Shown here one piece after another: positions 1-12,817 of a stretch of DNA of 64,000 nt (the first letter of the stretch is position 1; every line of letters starts with the position of its first letter). Source of the stretch: Citrus sinensis (taxonomy: Eukaryota > Streptophyta > Magnoliopsida > Sapindales > Rutaceae); contig NC_068561.1 of NCBI RefSeq assembly GCF_022201045.2, forward strand, positions 22,264,501-22,328,500. The letters are read 5' to 3'. A model generated the notes under the pieces. That model had not been told where the DNA came from. It did not search any database and worked only from the letters and a program-made list of their open reading frames with translations. Position numbers and translations under genes: made by a program.

Positions 1-597
1 AATTTTTTATGATTCCACCATACACGATTGAATTGTTAAAACTTCTAGATAGATATCCCACATCTGAACTGAATTTTTTTTGTAAAGTTTTACTAATAAA
101 AATTTTACTTAAATAAACTCTATTTAAAAAAACTATACTAAATGGAGCCTTAAAGATAATAATTGCTTATTTAATCTTTAAATTTTTTAATTTCATTATT
201 GTTTAGTTGTATTTTTAATAAGGATTAAATAAACTTTTTTATATGTTCTAATAAAAATATAAATTTTAAACTTTTAAAAATAAAAATTAGAAAAAGTTGT
301 AAAAAAACTAAATCATCTAAAGTGCTTGAATCTAAATCTTAAGCGATGAGGGTTCACCGTTAGTCATTAACAAAAGGCGGGAGCTCCATTAAGAAAAAAG
401 AGCCAATGATTATCCTTAAACTAAAGTGAATGTAAACCAATTAACCAACTCCGATTGTATTATAAATATATAAATAAATAAAATAAAAGATAGAAAAAAA
501 AAACAACTCAGACTGCAAAATCCCATTTTATTTCCAAAATAAGGAATATTTGACCCGTGAACCATCAACCCGAACCCGGGTAAGACAGAGGTCCATG
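1..597. other. AT-rich intergenic DNA upstream of the NAC alpha gene
   Basis: No reading frame of substance, RNA gene or repeat with resolvable ends is visible. The sequence is very AT-rich with several poly(A)/poly(T) runs. The last 60 bases become more GC-rich and lead into the promoter of the following gene. Confidence 0.6.
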
Positions 598-709
598 TCT
601 ATAAATTGCTTTGGTCCTTTGGAGAATATAATCGGGCATTTAGGGTTTTAGTCTTCTCTCTTTCGTGTCCGCTTCTCGTTCTCAAGTCTCAACACCCAGC
701 CCAAAAAAA
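598..709 (+). promoter_or_regulatory. Core promoter and leader of the NAC alpha gene
   Basis: A TATA-like TCTATAAATT lies at 598-607, about 105 bases before the ATG. A telo-box-like TAGGGTTTTAG follows at 641-651 and a pyrimidine-rich CTTCTCTCTTTCG tract at about 653-665. Telo-boxes and pyrimidine-rich leaders are typical of plant genes for the translation apparatus, which fits the product. The transcription start itself is inferred. Confidence 0.5.
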
Positions 710-2307
<1,598 letters not shown>

Positions 2308-3533
2308 TGGTCACTTTCTTAATTATGTTGCTCTGCTGAATGATCCCATAAGGAAATCTTTTTTTTTTTTTTCTCGCTGTTACCATTTACAATTGAAGTT
2401 GCAGATTTTTGCTGGCTTTATAACTTTTCTCTCTTTTTTTTCCCCTCTTTTTCCCTTGTGTATCAGCATGAAACAGCTTTTACTAAGAATGTTGTTATGC
2501 GAGATTCCAATCTGGGTGTGAGAGTCAAGCCAATGAGGTTTTGATATATCTATTACATACTTACAATAGCTTTGGGAATTGGGAATCTTAGAGAAGGGTG
2601 GGGGATTTAAGAGAATAGTTCGTTTTATATCCTCCCTGTTAAAAAAGCAGCAGTTTATCTTGAAAACAAAATCACTAAAACACCTAGCTACGACATGTTA
2701 CCAAATTCAATTTTTTTCTAATATCTTAGAGAATGGACATAATTGGGAAAATCATTTGGGTATATTTTTCATTTTCAAACACAAATTTGGTATTCAGAAC
2801 CAAGAACTTTGAGTTGGTACTTGAGTGAAGGTGCATGCGGGTGTCTATTATCTTCACCTTAAAACTATTTTGAGATTGGCATTAAGAGATGTACCAAATT
2901 AGATGACAACTAAAAGAGAGATTTGATTCATAGACTTGGATAGGGAAAGTTTCAATAATTAAAAGACGACACAATGCTGTCGGTGAGTGACCAACTACTC
3001 GAAGATGCCTTCCTTGGCCTTCTGGTTTATATCACGTCCAAAGTCTGGATCACTGTTTTTGCTACTCTGTTTGTTCTGAATGTTAAAATTTTGTTACAAA
3101 CTAAAGAGCAGTGAATCAAAAACGCATCAGTCCTTAATATCCCTATTTGCATAATCATGATGAGGCCACACTTTCAATTGAGGTTTTCAAGTCCAGAAAC
3201 CATAGGTCGGAGTCGAACCAGGTCGCTTTTTTACGTTCATGGAATTAAGAAATGTGAAAAAAATAAATAAAAAGTAAAAATATTAAGAATTAAAAACTAC
3301 GGGAAATTTTGCACGATAGCTGCAGATACAACTGAAAAACACAAAAAAGGGAAGTATAATTTACATAAAAGACGGTAGAACACAAACGACACCCAATTAC
3401 TCTTTTAAGAGACACACTGGACTTGTAGATTTCAATGTCCCAACCAATTCCAAAGTTTTAAGAAGTCCTTTTTGGTATCAATTGAGACACCGACTTATCA
3501 TGAACAATTTATTAACACACTGACTTCTAGTCT
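2308..3533. other. Convergent 3' flanks of the NAC alpha and RING ligase genes
   Basis: The stretch lies between two converging stop codons and should hold both 3' untranslated regions. It contains T-rich tracts (for example around 2360-2375 and 2435-2450) but no convincing coding frame. The 77-codon frame at 2579-2812 has no recognisable content. Confidence 0.5.
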
Positions 3534-4463
3534 TTAATCAAATGGCCATCCGGAATACCCCATGTGAGGGTTATTCTCGTGCATTGCTGGTGAACTGCTT
3601 TCAGTTGTTCCATTGTGATTAGAGCTTGAATTCGAAGATCGGAACGGCCAGAAACCAGAGAACAAATTCCGTCTTCCTTGATTCTCCCTTCCGTTGCCAT
3701 TACTACCAAAAGTGGTGCTTCGACTTTGACCACTTGAGCTTTGATGAATACGACTGCTACTTGACCCTTGCAGTGGTAATTCTTGGCGACATACAGGACA
3801 TGAGTTGTGCTGCACTAGCCATGGCACAATACAATCTGAGTGGTATATATGGTTACATGGCATTTGTCTAGCTTCAGACCCCAGCTCGAATTTATCTTGG
3901 CAAACTGGACAGTGCGAATCAGAACGGAGATGCCTCTGTGTGATCCTAACGGTGGGCATAGCATCAATTGCAGATCTCGCCGCTGGGGGAGGGCCACGTC
4001 GATTATTAGCTGAAAGCTGCTCAAACAGTTCTTCCAATCCAGGACCTATAAAATAATCACCAGTATTACCACGTGCAAAGCCAAGCCCCGGAGCACCACC
4101 AAAGATTGCTTCGAATCCGCTATTTCCAGACAACCTTAAAGGAATTTGGCCACCAAATATCAACAAAGGTCCAAAACCCTGACCATGCTCAGGAGTTGAA
4201 TCATATCTTCCCCGAATATCATGGCTATGCCTGTCTGCCATTCGGTGCCTCATGAAGGCTGAAAAAGCTTCCATAAGTCCAAGCCTCTGGTCACGTTCTT
4301 CATCATTGTCCAGGCCAAAGAAATCCAGAGGACTTACACTCACCATATCATCAAGCTCTTGAACAAATCCTCCACTGCAGTAAAGGCAGACTGCATCTTC
4401 TCCTTGCAGGCGAACTGGCCTCCTGCATCTGTAACACCAATGGGTGTTTCTGCCACTTGACAT
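3534..4463 (-). CDS. RHC1A: RHC1A-like RING-H2 E3 ubiquitin ligase
   Basis: Likely E3 ubiquitin-protein ligase that binds an E2 through its RING-H2 finger. The 309-residue single-exon frame starts MSSGRNTHWCYRCRR. The N-terminus is a small zinc ribbon (CYRC then CLYC, about residues 10-33), and the RING-H2 sits near residues 190-230 with the ordered ligands CPVC, CNHIYHSDC and CPVC. The C-terminus is Ser/Asn-rich and disordered. This zinc-ribbon plus RING-H2 layout and the MSSGRNTHWC opening are those of Arabidopsis RHC1A and its relatives. An upstream in-frame Met would add eight residues (MKGEREER), but the family starts at MSSGRN, so I use 4463. Substrate is unknown. Paralogue assignment is from memory of the family. 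Confidence 0.9.
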   Translation of the reverse strand: MSSGRNTHWCYRCRRPVRLQGEDAVCLYCSGGFVQELDDMVSVSPLDFFGLDNDEERDQRLGLMEAFSAFMRHRMADRHSHDIRGRYDSTPEHGQGFGPLLIFGGQIPLRLSGNSGFEAIFGGAPGLGFARGNTGDYFIGPGLEELFEQLSANNRRGPPPAARSAIDAMPTVRITQRHLRSDSHCPVCQDKFELGSEARQMPCNHIYHSDCIVPWLVQHNSCPVCRQELPLQGSSSSRIHQSSSGQSRSTTFGSNGNGRENQGRRNLFSGFWPFRSSNSSSNHNGTTESSSPAMHENNPHMGYSGWPFD

Positions 4464-6130
4464 CCTCTCCTCTCTTTCTCCCTTCAAAAAGTCTCAGAAG
4501 TCAAAAACTAAAACTTGCACCCAGAATTCCACGTAGCTACTATCCTGGCATACTGGCAAACAAATCAATTAGATAGCATATTAATATAAACCTTTGGCCA
4601 TCATCAAAGGCTATTTGATAACTTAAAAAAAATTGAGAAGTTATATAAAAATATTCAACAAAATGGTTTCTCTGATTATAGATTCATAATGTCATGATTC
4701 CTACTTCTACAAGAAAAGAAGGTTTAAAATAAACTTGTAAATCATATTCAATTGACAGAATGATGTAAAAAAACAAAAAAATCCAACCAAAAATCATAGG
4801 ATCTGGTAGATAACATATTTTTTTTTTAAGGAAAAAAGAAAATTGTTTCTGTAAATTGCAAAGAAGAATTATGTGCAGTAGTTGAATTTTAAGAAATAAA
4901 CCTCTTAAATGTACTTCAATAACTGTTTTATTCCGAAAAAAGAAATGAAATCGTAACTGGTACTAATATCTGAAAGTTTTTGAAGTCAATAAAGAAAATA
5001 TATCAGTTTCAAATCGTCAGTTCAAAAATGCACAAAACATCCTGGAAGCACCATATTCAAGACTTCTCCATTTCTGGAAAGAGAAAACAGTATTCATACG
5101 TGCCAAAGCAGTCCAGTGAAAGTGAATAAGGAAATGTAAACAGTAGAAAGCAACGACAAATGTGCAGACAAATGCAGGATAAAAATCTATACCAGTAAAT
5201 CTCTTCCAACCCTCACCCAAACCAACAAAGTTACATGGGAACTTTGGATATCCTACCATCAGTATCAAAATAGCTAAAGCAGTCCATACATTGCGGTTAA
5301 GACCATTAAAGAAAATGAAAGCCATCATCACAAAGGATACTTAAGAATAGATACAATAACCTATTCCTCAGATCCAGAGTATAGTGATGTGCTGCTAACA
5401 GTCGTATTAGCACATTCTAAATGATATAATCCTTTCTTTAAATTCCACGCGGGTCACTTGACTTGTGATTGACCAATTCTATGTTACATATGCGAACGAG
5501 AAAGAGTTACCACAGGAGCTAGATAATAAAAATTACTGAAAATCACACTCTTTGATGCATTCTCAGCTTGTTACTAGTCGCTGGTCGTCAACAAGAAACC
5601 CAACTGTTAAACAGCAACTGCTAACATCAATTTACAAAATAAAAAGCAAAAACAATGATACAATTCAAAGTCAAGAATCAAAGCTATGCTTCAGCTATCA
5701 TTCAATCTAACAGAAACGTAAAATTTACGAAAATTTTCAATTCTAATTTGTTCTTCTTCTTCTTCTTCTTCATTTAAATGATCAGCTAAAAACTGAATTT
5801 ATCCGGTACGAAAAAATAATTGCAAAATTTCGTTTTAATTTCCGCCATTTCTCAGCGACCAAACGGAACAGAAAAGCCGGAAACGATGACGTCATTATTA
5901 TTGAAAGTGAAAATATGACAAAATTTTATGGAATCGTATTGTGATATAAACAATCGAACGAGAGATTAAATGAATCAAAAGACACGAAATCGGCACGTAC
6001 CTTTAAGAAGAAATGCTTCGATTTTTTTTTATTTTTTTTGTTTTGTTTTGTTTTGGGGATGACTTATTGGGGAGGGAGAGAGAGAGAGAGCGAGAGGAGG
6101 AGGAGAGAGAAACCCTAGGCTATGGGCTGG
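4464..6130 (-). promoter_or_regulatory. 5' leader with a long intron and CT-rich first exon of the RING ligase gene
   Basis: On the minus strand a good donor (AAAG|GTACGT) ends a leader exon at 6001. A plausible acceptor (TTTTAG|) at 4508 precedes the 44-base second leader exon, implying an intron of about 1.49 kb. The first exon is rich in CTCTCT repeats (plus-strand GA repeat at about 6070-6108), typical of plant leaders. Other short frames in the interval, such as 5017-5331 (-), show no family features and look like intron noise. No transcript data are available. Confidence 0.5.
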
Positions 6131-8084
6131 AAAATGTGAACTTGGGAGATTTTTCTTTTTATTCTTTATTTGTCGATGTTGCTATTTCTGTCTCAACAGA
6201 TAGACTTTCGAGAGACTTGAGTGAGTGATGGTTCTGAATTCGCTAGCTAGTTTACGCCAGGTGCGTACTACGCTCACTTTGCCTTGCAAGTCATCAGCAC
6301 GTGCCCTTTTGGTCTTTCCCAGGCTACTTCTAGTCTACTTCTTACTTTCTTAGTTCTTTACTTACAGGCATTATGGAATTTATACTTGTCCAATATTATT
6401 TTTTCCTTTTAAATAAATATTATTAGGATATTTTAAAATTATATCTTTACTCACGTCTTGCTTTATTTTTTTTAATATAGAATCTATTAGCGAATAATAT
6501 CTAAATAAAATAATGTGAACTTAATTTCTTACATATTGAGTTTACACCTATGATTAATTAATTAATACCTAATTGAGTTAGATGGAAGAATTAACTTTGG
6601 GTTTTTTTTTTTTTAATGAGATGTTTGTGAAAAATCAAATTAAAAGTTATAGGGCTTGGGAAGAACGTAAGTTGATAAGATAAGATTATTAATTTCAAAT
6701 AAATGACCTTCTCTTAAATGTTCACAAATATTTATGAAATTGTAGAAATTATAGAAGAGCTATATGAGTACTAACATGCCGTGCGTTGGCCGTGGGCCGT
6801 GGGCAGGCCAAGACATTTTGGCTCTCCTTCTTTTAAACAATTTCTTCGAGCTATATCACACAAGCTTAGAAGCAAAAACATTAATAGGTTGGTTTTGCCC
6901 TTGACCAAGTTTTTTCTATTTATTATTTTATTTTTTCATTTTGTAATCACCAACGAAGTACAAAGATGTCACAATATAGTTGCATTGTCTTGTTATTTTT
7001 TACATTATTGTTTTCAAAACAATAATCTCACGTACAAATTCTAGAATTTTTTTGTTGCATAAACAATTGGTTTATTGGTAGTTAATAGAAATTATAACAT
7101 TAATTAAAATTACACACTTGCACTTTACTTTCGTTAGATCTTCATCTATTAAATTCATTTAATGGATCCCATAATAATCTTCTAATGATTCATCAACGCA
7201 ATTGACGGAATTTATTGAAAAGTTACAAACACTTTTGAACACAATCCATATGCAGATGCTCGTTTATAGTGAACTATTGATTGCTTTAAATGTAAGTTAT
7301 TTCTTGGTTATCAATCAATTAGATGGCTTTAATTTTATGATCGTTCTACACAACAAACCCTTATTAATTTTTCATAATTTTCTTCCCGATGGGGTGCCAT
7401 TTTTTTGGCATGGTATTGTGTGCCATAACGAATAAGGACACGCCGATTTTAAGGGCCCAGCAACACTTTTTCCGTTTCATAATGGCTTCGACAACTTTTT
7501 GATGTGGGCCTAAATGCTATGAGCTTTTTTGCATGCTTTCACAGCAATAATGGCAAATGATAAAAGAAGCTCTAATAATTTGTATCTAGAATGCATTGGC
7601 TTTGTCCCCATTTTATTCATCTCTCTATGCTGTTTTGGTGCCAAATGATGATATGGCGTGCAACCGCGGTCAGGTTTAGCGCCCACACTCTCTCTGTTGA
7701 AGACCCCGAGTTTTTGTATATCTTACATAATTTATATTGAGTTGGAAGTTGAAAATGAAAAACTTGAGTATAACCAAACTCGGGGTTTTTCAAGCAGAAC
7801 ACGAGTGAGTTGTGTACCTGACAAATGGCTATACCATAGTCATTCTATGATTATGAATCAATTGATGTCCAATGTGATTCCAAGTAATGAAAGGCTTTTC
7901 TGGGAAGTTGACTCCTCAGACAGAGACAGACTGTATTTTCCAACATACTATTCCTATTTCTTGCGGAAGCAATAATGAATTGAACAACAAAAGCTTATAA
8001 ACAACTAAGAGAAATTCTCATGCTTCCTGGAGCATAATCCTATATAACAGCTAATGTCAAAAGAGGGAAAAAAAAAAAATGGTG
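6131..8084. other. Intergenic DNA, no gene recognised
   Basis: AT-rich sequence between two minus-strand genes. The left edge should contain the RING ligase promoter and the right edge the 3' UTR of the next gene. The frames at 6781-7044, 7202-7435 and 7658-7975 have no domain, homology or codon pattern that I recognise, and I treat them as chance. Confidence 0.5.
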
Positions 8085-8998
8085 TTACTTATAGCCGTCT
8101 CTCCTGTCTTGTTCTTCAGCTTCCTTGTTAGCAACTTGAACCGATTTGAACCAAAGAAACGCCTGTATGTCACGTCAGGTTAGATAAATAAATCGATACA
8201 ACTTATTTTCTCCTAAACTAACATATTTCCCCAACCTTCAAGAAATTTTTCCCAGCTAGTCAATTAAATGAGTAGCATCTTTCTGGACCAATGCTCCTCT
8301 ACACAAATATTGATAAAAGCTTCACTAAGCCAAAGATACCAGCATACTCCCTACATTGAAAATGCTCCTTGAATACCATAAAAGAGATAAAGCAAATTAA
8401 AAGAACTCACAGAAGTAGGGAAGCCAGTAAATGCAAAGAATCCGAGCAATGGAGCGTAGAAAATGCTGTCTGAATTGAGAATCCCAAAGACTGGATTCTT
8501 GTTTACATACTCAAAAATCGAACCAATCTGCAATCACAGGTTTCAAAATTACTTAATATTTCATATTTGTTTACCAGTGAAAGTCTAAAAGATCAAAAGA
8601 GAATAAAGATGCAGGAAGCTTACTGCAGCAATTGCTGTGATTGTTGAGGTGAGTAAGTATACATAAAAGGGAATCTCAAAGCTCCCTTGCGATGTCAAGC
8701 CTTTGCCTTCATCAGTAGCCCAAGGAGGGGGCTCATCAGAATCGGGTTTAGCCCAAGAGGGAATAGTTTCTTCAGATTCACTTGACTTTGCCGAACCTTC
8801 TGTCACAGCGAAAACGGAAAACCTATGAGGTAGCTTTTTATTTTGGAAGGCATGATAGCTCGGGTTCCTTTTTGCAACAAGTTGATTCAGGATCCTTTGT
8901 CCGTCGCCTAGAAATGGCTTGGGATGTGACGGTATTTGTTTCCCAGAACTACGGATCAGATTACAACTGGAGGAAGATAATATGGTTGCAGACATCAT
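8085..8998 (-). CDS. Small chloroplast-targeted two-helix membrane protein, function not recognised
   Basis: Three exons join in phase on the minus strand: 8624-8998, 8411-8527, 8085-8162, giving 189 residues. The start is the tandem ATG ATG at 8998. The first 65 or so residues are Ser/Arg/Lys-rich with few acidic residues (MMSATILSSSSCNLIRSS), a good chloroplast transit peptide. An acidic linker follows with WAKPDSDEPPPWATDEG. A first hydrophobic helix (IPFYVYLLTSTITAIAA) leads into a second exon with IGSIFEYVNKNPVFGILNSD and a second helix (FYAPLLGFFAFTG). The last exon gives AFLWFKSVQVANKEAEEQ and a charged tail ending RRDGYK. The layout suggests a thylakoid or envelope membrane protein. 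I recall similar plant chloroplast proteins of unknown function but cannot name this one. Gene structure is well supported; function is not. Confidence 0.85.
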
Positions 8999-9520
8999 CA
9001 CTTCCTTATCTTGCTTCTCTGAACTGTTACCTAGAATTTAACATAATATAAATTACTCCAAATGCCAAATTGTTATAAGGATACCGTGCTTGTCACCAAG
9101 TACACTTGAAAAACTACCCAAAAAAAAAAATATTCACGATTATGCAAATAAACTTCTGAAAGTTACAATTAAAATTAGATTATCATGTAAGAATCGTCAC
9201 AGCAGTTAATTAAATTCTTCCAAAAACATAGCTACTAATATTTTCCAAAAATTATTTCAGTATTTGCATTCAATAACACGAACCTTCGTTGACGACCGCC
9301 GGAGGAACGGTGACAGAGAACCTGCCGCCTGTTGGATAATGAAGAACAATCATATTATTACTTTTCTTTTCACTATATTTATTTTTTTCCCAAAAAAAAA
9401 AAAAACAACTAACCTCAATTTGACGGCTTCACAGCGACGGAGTGAGGATGAGGAGGGTGGCGGATGTGAGCGGGAAAGAGAAAGTAAATTGTTAACGGTG
9501 ATGGCCTCTTACTAGCCCTG
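8999..9520 (-). promoter_or_regulatory. Leader with probable 5' UTR intron of the chloroplast membrane protein gene
   Basis: On the minus strand a donor (TTGAG|GTTAGT) at 9414/9413 and an acceptor (TTCTAG|) at 9031 would remove an intron of about 383 bases from the leader. The first leader exon (about 9414-9520) is CT-rich and GC-rich compared with its surroundings. Inferred from splice signals only. Confidence 0.4.
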
Positions 9521-10843
9521 TTCGCGTTATGACACCGATGTCATCACCAGTCACTCACTACCTCATCCACACACAAGGCACCACCAAAAAAAAAAAAAAT
9601 CCCAAAATAAATAAAGATATTTCTGTAATTTCTCCATCTCATCTGTACAAATTTCTTTTCTTTTTAACATATATATAATTTGTAAATAATTTGGAGAAAT
9701 TATCTATGTTTCTTTACTTGCAATCTCTACTTATCATATTCTTTACATTTATAAATTGAGCCCATTTTAATACACAATCCCAAGCCTAAAGTATATAATT
9801 GATAATTCAAGCCATCTCAAAAATTAAATAAAATTAATTCTAAAAATTCTAAAATATACTAGAGGTACCAATCAACTTAAGTAAAGAGTTGTTTACTTGT
9901 TTAGATATATATAAAGGTAAAAGGTTATTTAGTCCTTATATTTTATGATTAATATATATTTAATCCCTGTATTTTTTAAAATAACTCGAAACATCCCTAT
10001 CGTTAAAGTATTAATATCCCTACCATTATTTTTTATTTCTTTTGGCTTACTTTTACAATATTATCATTTTATAATAATTTTTTGTTTGGACATTAATAAA
10101 AAGAAAATAATTAAATTATCAATTTAACCCTAAAAAATAAAAATAAAAAATTTATTAATTTTTTTGCAAGCACTATTTGCAGCCTTGGTAGTTTGCATAC
10201 AATTTTTAACTTTTTTGACAATATAATTTTTGACAATTAAAAATTAATATAATTTTTTATTTTTTATTTTTATGGTTAAATTGGTAATTTAATTATTTTT
10301 TAATTAATGTCCAAACTAAAAAATTATTATAAAATTGGTAATATTGTAAAAGTAAGCAAAAAAAATAAAAAGTAACAGTAGGGGTATCAATACTTTAACA
10401 GTATGGATGTTTCGAGATATTTTTAAAAATACAGGGATTAAATAGACACTAATCTTAAAATACAGAGATTAAATGTGCTTTTACCCTATATATAATTTGT
10501 AAATAATTTAGAAAAAAATGAAAAGTTACCTGTCATAAAATTATTGTGATAAATTCTTTATTACCATCACAAAATTTGTTTTAACTTGAAATGTAGTATA
10601 TAATGCAATACAATGATAAAGTTGGAAAGTGCAATGAAAATTTGTCATATATAACTATTGTAAGATATATTAATACGAAAATAAAAAATAAAAAATCTAA
10701 CAAATTTCATAGCAAGTGTCGTAATATTCGTCGTTTGTTCTTTTTTTTTTTTTTTAAATTTCGAATAGCGGCTTGATGTTTATTAAGGCAGTAAGCATGT
10801 AACACTCAATACGGTGCGGTATTAAGTATTTGTTCAATCCGAA
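9521..10843. other. Intergenic DNA holding a foldback MITE
   Basis: Very AT-rich. Apart from the inverted-repeat element at 9914-10487, the only structure seen is a direct repeat of about 21 bases (TATATAATTTGTAAATAATT core) at about 9672 and 10489, flanking the element. No coding potential. Confidence 0.6.
9914..10487. mobile_element. Foldback MITE with very long terminal inverted repeats
   Basis: The left half from AGGTAAAAGGTTATTTAGTC to about 10140 reappears in reverse complement from 10487 back to about 10250. The pairs TTTAATCCCTGTATTTTT and GTTTGGACATTAAT recur in both arms with few mismatches. Arms are roughly 225 bases with a short loop. The flanks offer ATATATA on both sides as a 7-bp target duplication, but this is low-complexity. 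No reading frame. Superfamily unassigned; the long foldback resembles Mutator-type or foldback MITEs of plants. Confidence 0.75.
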
Positions 10844-11599
10844 TCAATCATTTCTGCCCTCACTATCAAAAGGCTTAAGCAAACCATAAGTAACTCCCAT
10901 GGCAATCCATCCTCCAACTAGAACTCTCACTGCTGACACCCTAATCGGTGAGCCTCCAAGGTGAGCTCCAAAACCCCCGAAGAGTACCAGTGCTAACGAG
11001 GTAACTATTGCAATCACCACAATCCTAACAATGTATCGAGCAAAAAGAATGGCTGGCAGCAAAGGTACAAATGAACCACACAAAAATGCCAGAGCCGAGG
11101 CAGCTGCTGCCTTAAAAGGATTAGGCAGCACCTCCTGCAGGTCATCCCTCAATTCCGAACTACTCGGAAATGTCTTTGCATCTTCTATAACCACTTTCAT
11201 CATGGGAGAACGTCCTGGAGAGAAAATTGTGGGCAACTTTGGCTCCGTCTCATGTAGCTTAGTTTCTTTAACGCTGGTGATATCGAGCTTCATCACGCGT
11301 TCGCAGTTGGTACTAGTAGTTGCTTTCTGGATATCTCGTTGGGTTGAAACAGAAACAAACTCTCCGACGGCCATGCTACATGCACCTGCAAGAGCACCAG
11401 CTAGTCCAGAGAGAACCATGGATCGCCTGTCCTCCTTCGCTGCACCTACACCAAGCATCAGTGATGTTGTGGAGAGCAACCCGTCGTTGGCTCCTAAAAT
11501 GGCAGCTCGAATCCACTGTCCTCGCTGTATTCGTTCCTTCATCATCCCAAGGTTTTCATGATCGGGAGCACAAGGCTCTTGTGTTTGAGAGGAGGCCAT
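10844..11599 (-). CDS. Vacuolar iron transporter-like (VIT/CCC1, nodulin-21-like) membrane protein
   Basis: 251 residues in a single exon, starting MASSQTQEPCAPDHEN. The VIT family exports Fe2+ or Mn2+ from the cytosol, typically into the vacuole. The N-terminal transmembrane block has the family signature WIRAAILGANDGLLSTTSLM followed by MVLSGLAGALAGACSMAVGEFVSVSTQRD. A hydrophilic segment of about 65 residues separates it from the C-terminal helices (AAAASALAFLCGSFVPLLPA; IVVIAIVTSLALVLFGGFGAHLGG; VRVLVGGWIAMGVTYGLLKP). The short middle segment and intronless structure fit the plant VIT-like (VTL, nodulin-21) subgroup rather than full VIT1 with its longer metal-binding domain. Substrate is inferred from the family. 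Confidence 0.93.
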   Translation of the reverse strand: MASSQTQEPCAPDHENLGMMKERIQRGQWIRAAILGANDGLLSTTSLMLGVGAAKEDRRSMVLSGLAGALAGACSMAVGEFVSVSTQRDIQKATTSTNCERVMKLDITSVKETKLHETEPKLPTIFSPGRSPMMKVVIEDAKTFPSSSELRDDLQEVLPNPFKAAAASALAFLCGSFVPLLPAILFARYIVRIVVIAIVTSLALVLFGGFGAHLGGSPIRVSAVRVLVGGWIAMGVTYGLLKPFDSEGRND

Positions 11600-11720
11600 G
11601 CATATAATATGTAAATGAAGATTTCAGACACATACGGTAGTGGAGTTATTGCCTACTGGAGTGTGGCTTCCGCAGGTGAGACACACTCATGGCACGTGTA
11701 TATATGTAGAAAGACACACC
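11600..11720 (-). promoter_or_regulatory. Promoter of the VIT-like gene with G-box and TATA element
   Basis: A CACGTG G-box lies at 11693-11698 and directly abuts a TATA-like TATATA (plus 11699-11706), about 100 bases before the start codon. Iron-responsive bHLH factors bind G-box type sites in other plants, so iron control is plausible, but this is inference from a single motif. Confidence 0.4.
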
Positions 11721-12817
11721 GCAGATTCCAATTTCGTACAGCTATGGGGAGTCTTACGATATAATAATATGCTTAGGTTACACCGTCAATAGTTACAGAA
11801 CAGGAACGTTAAAGTCTAAGGCATTCTCGTCTCTTAGTCTTAGAACCCCAGATGACTCGCGCATCTTTTTTGTACTTGAATACATTATAAAACTATATCA
11901 TATGCTGATGTCTCTTTTGTTTTTATTCGAAAGACTGATCCACGTTCACATCCCTACTAAGTTTCTCGCCTGCGTTCCTGCCTAGGCAATATAATTGTCT
12001 CAATATTCAATGTTTTGCTTAACGCCACAAGTATCTTCTACACAATAAGCAAAATACCACCAATAGATGTTGATCCCTCACCCACCTATCGTGGGGCTCT
12101 GCTTCTGCACATGACCAAATTACAAAAATAAACAGCGCCACAAGAGGCTTAGAACTAATTTCTAGAATTTACAGCTATTTTAGTATCAATGTCGTAATCC
12201 ACAGGGAAAACATAAATAATGACACTAGCTAGAATCACCTCCTTTTGCTAAGCTCTACCTTTTCACCAAATAAAAGTTCTTTAAGTTGCACGAAGCAATA
12301 AGAAAAGAAAAAATAAAAATACAACCCTCTGCTATACTAAGGAAACATGGATTGAGATATCAGTATACTTTCTTTTAGGATTTCATTTTAACTTCATTTC
12401 AAGGTTGTCTCAGGGATTATGCCACCACACACAAAAATTCCTGGTTTCCCCCCATCTTTTGAAACTTCTTGACGGCATGGCCTAATGCTTATCTAGTTCC
12501 AATATTCCATGATTTGATGAAGTCAAACAGCTGAAGATCAGCCAACCCAATGCAGAAGAGAAAAAGCCCTCCTCAAAGTCCTTAGCACCTGCATAACTAT
12601 CCATTGTTATTGCTGCAATACATCCTAAGGCAAACATCTCTGCTAAAGATATTCAATTTGTAGTGGTGCTACAAGAGAAGCATCCTTAGATATTCAATTT
12701 GTAGTGGTGCTACAAGAGATGCATCCTTTCCTTGGACGAAAAAGTAAATGAGAGACAACATATAGCATACTGAATACCACAGAACTAAAGATGAAGTTTA
12801 CCCAGTGAAATCAAACC
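11721..12817. other. Intergenic DNA and 3' flank of the PQBP1 gene, with a short tandem duplication
   Basis: No convincing frame. Near the 3' end of the minus-strand gene, a unit of about 42 bases (core GATATTCAATTTGTAGTGGT) occurs twice head-to-tail between about 12647 and 12729, differing at two positions. This probably lies in the 3' UTR. Confidence 0.55.

Noticed and set aside
5017-5331. 104-codon minus frame with hydrophobic segments
   Set aside because: Lies in the leader intron of the RING ligase, ends arbitrarily and has no family signature.
11031-11607. Plus-strand frames of 95 and 176 codons over the VIT-like gene
   Set aside because: Antisense shadows of a clear VIT family coding sequence.
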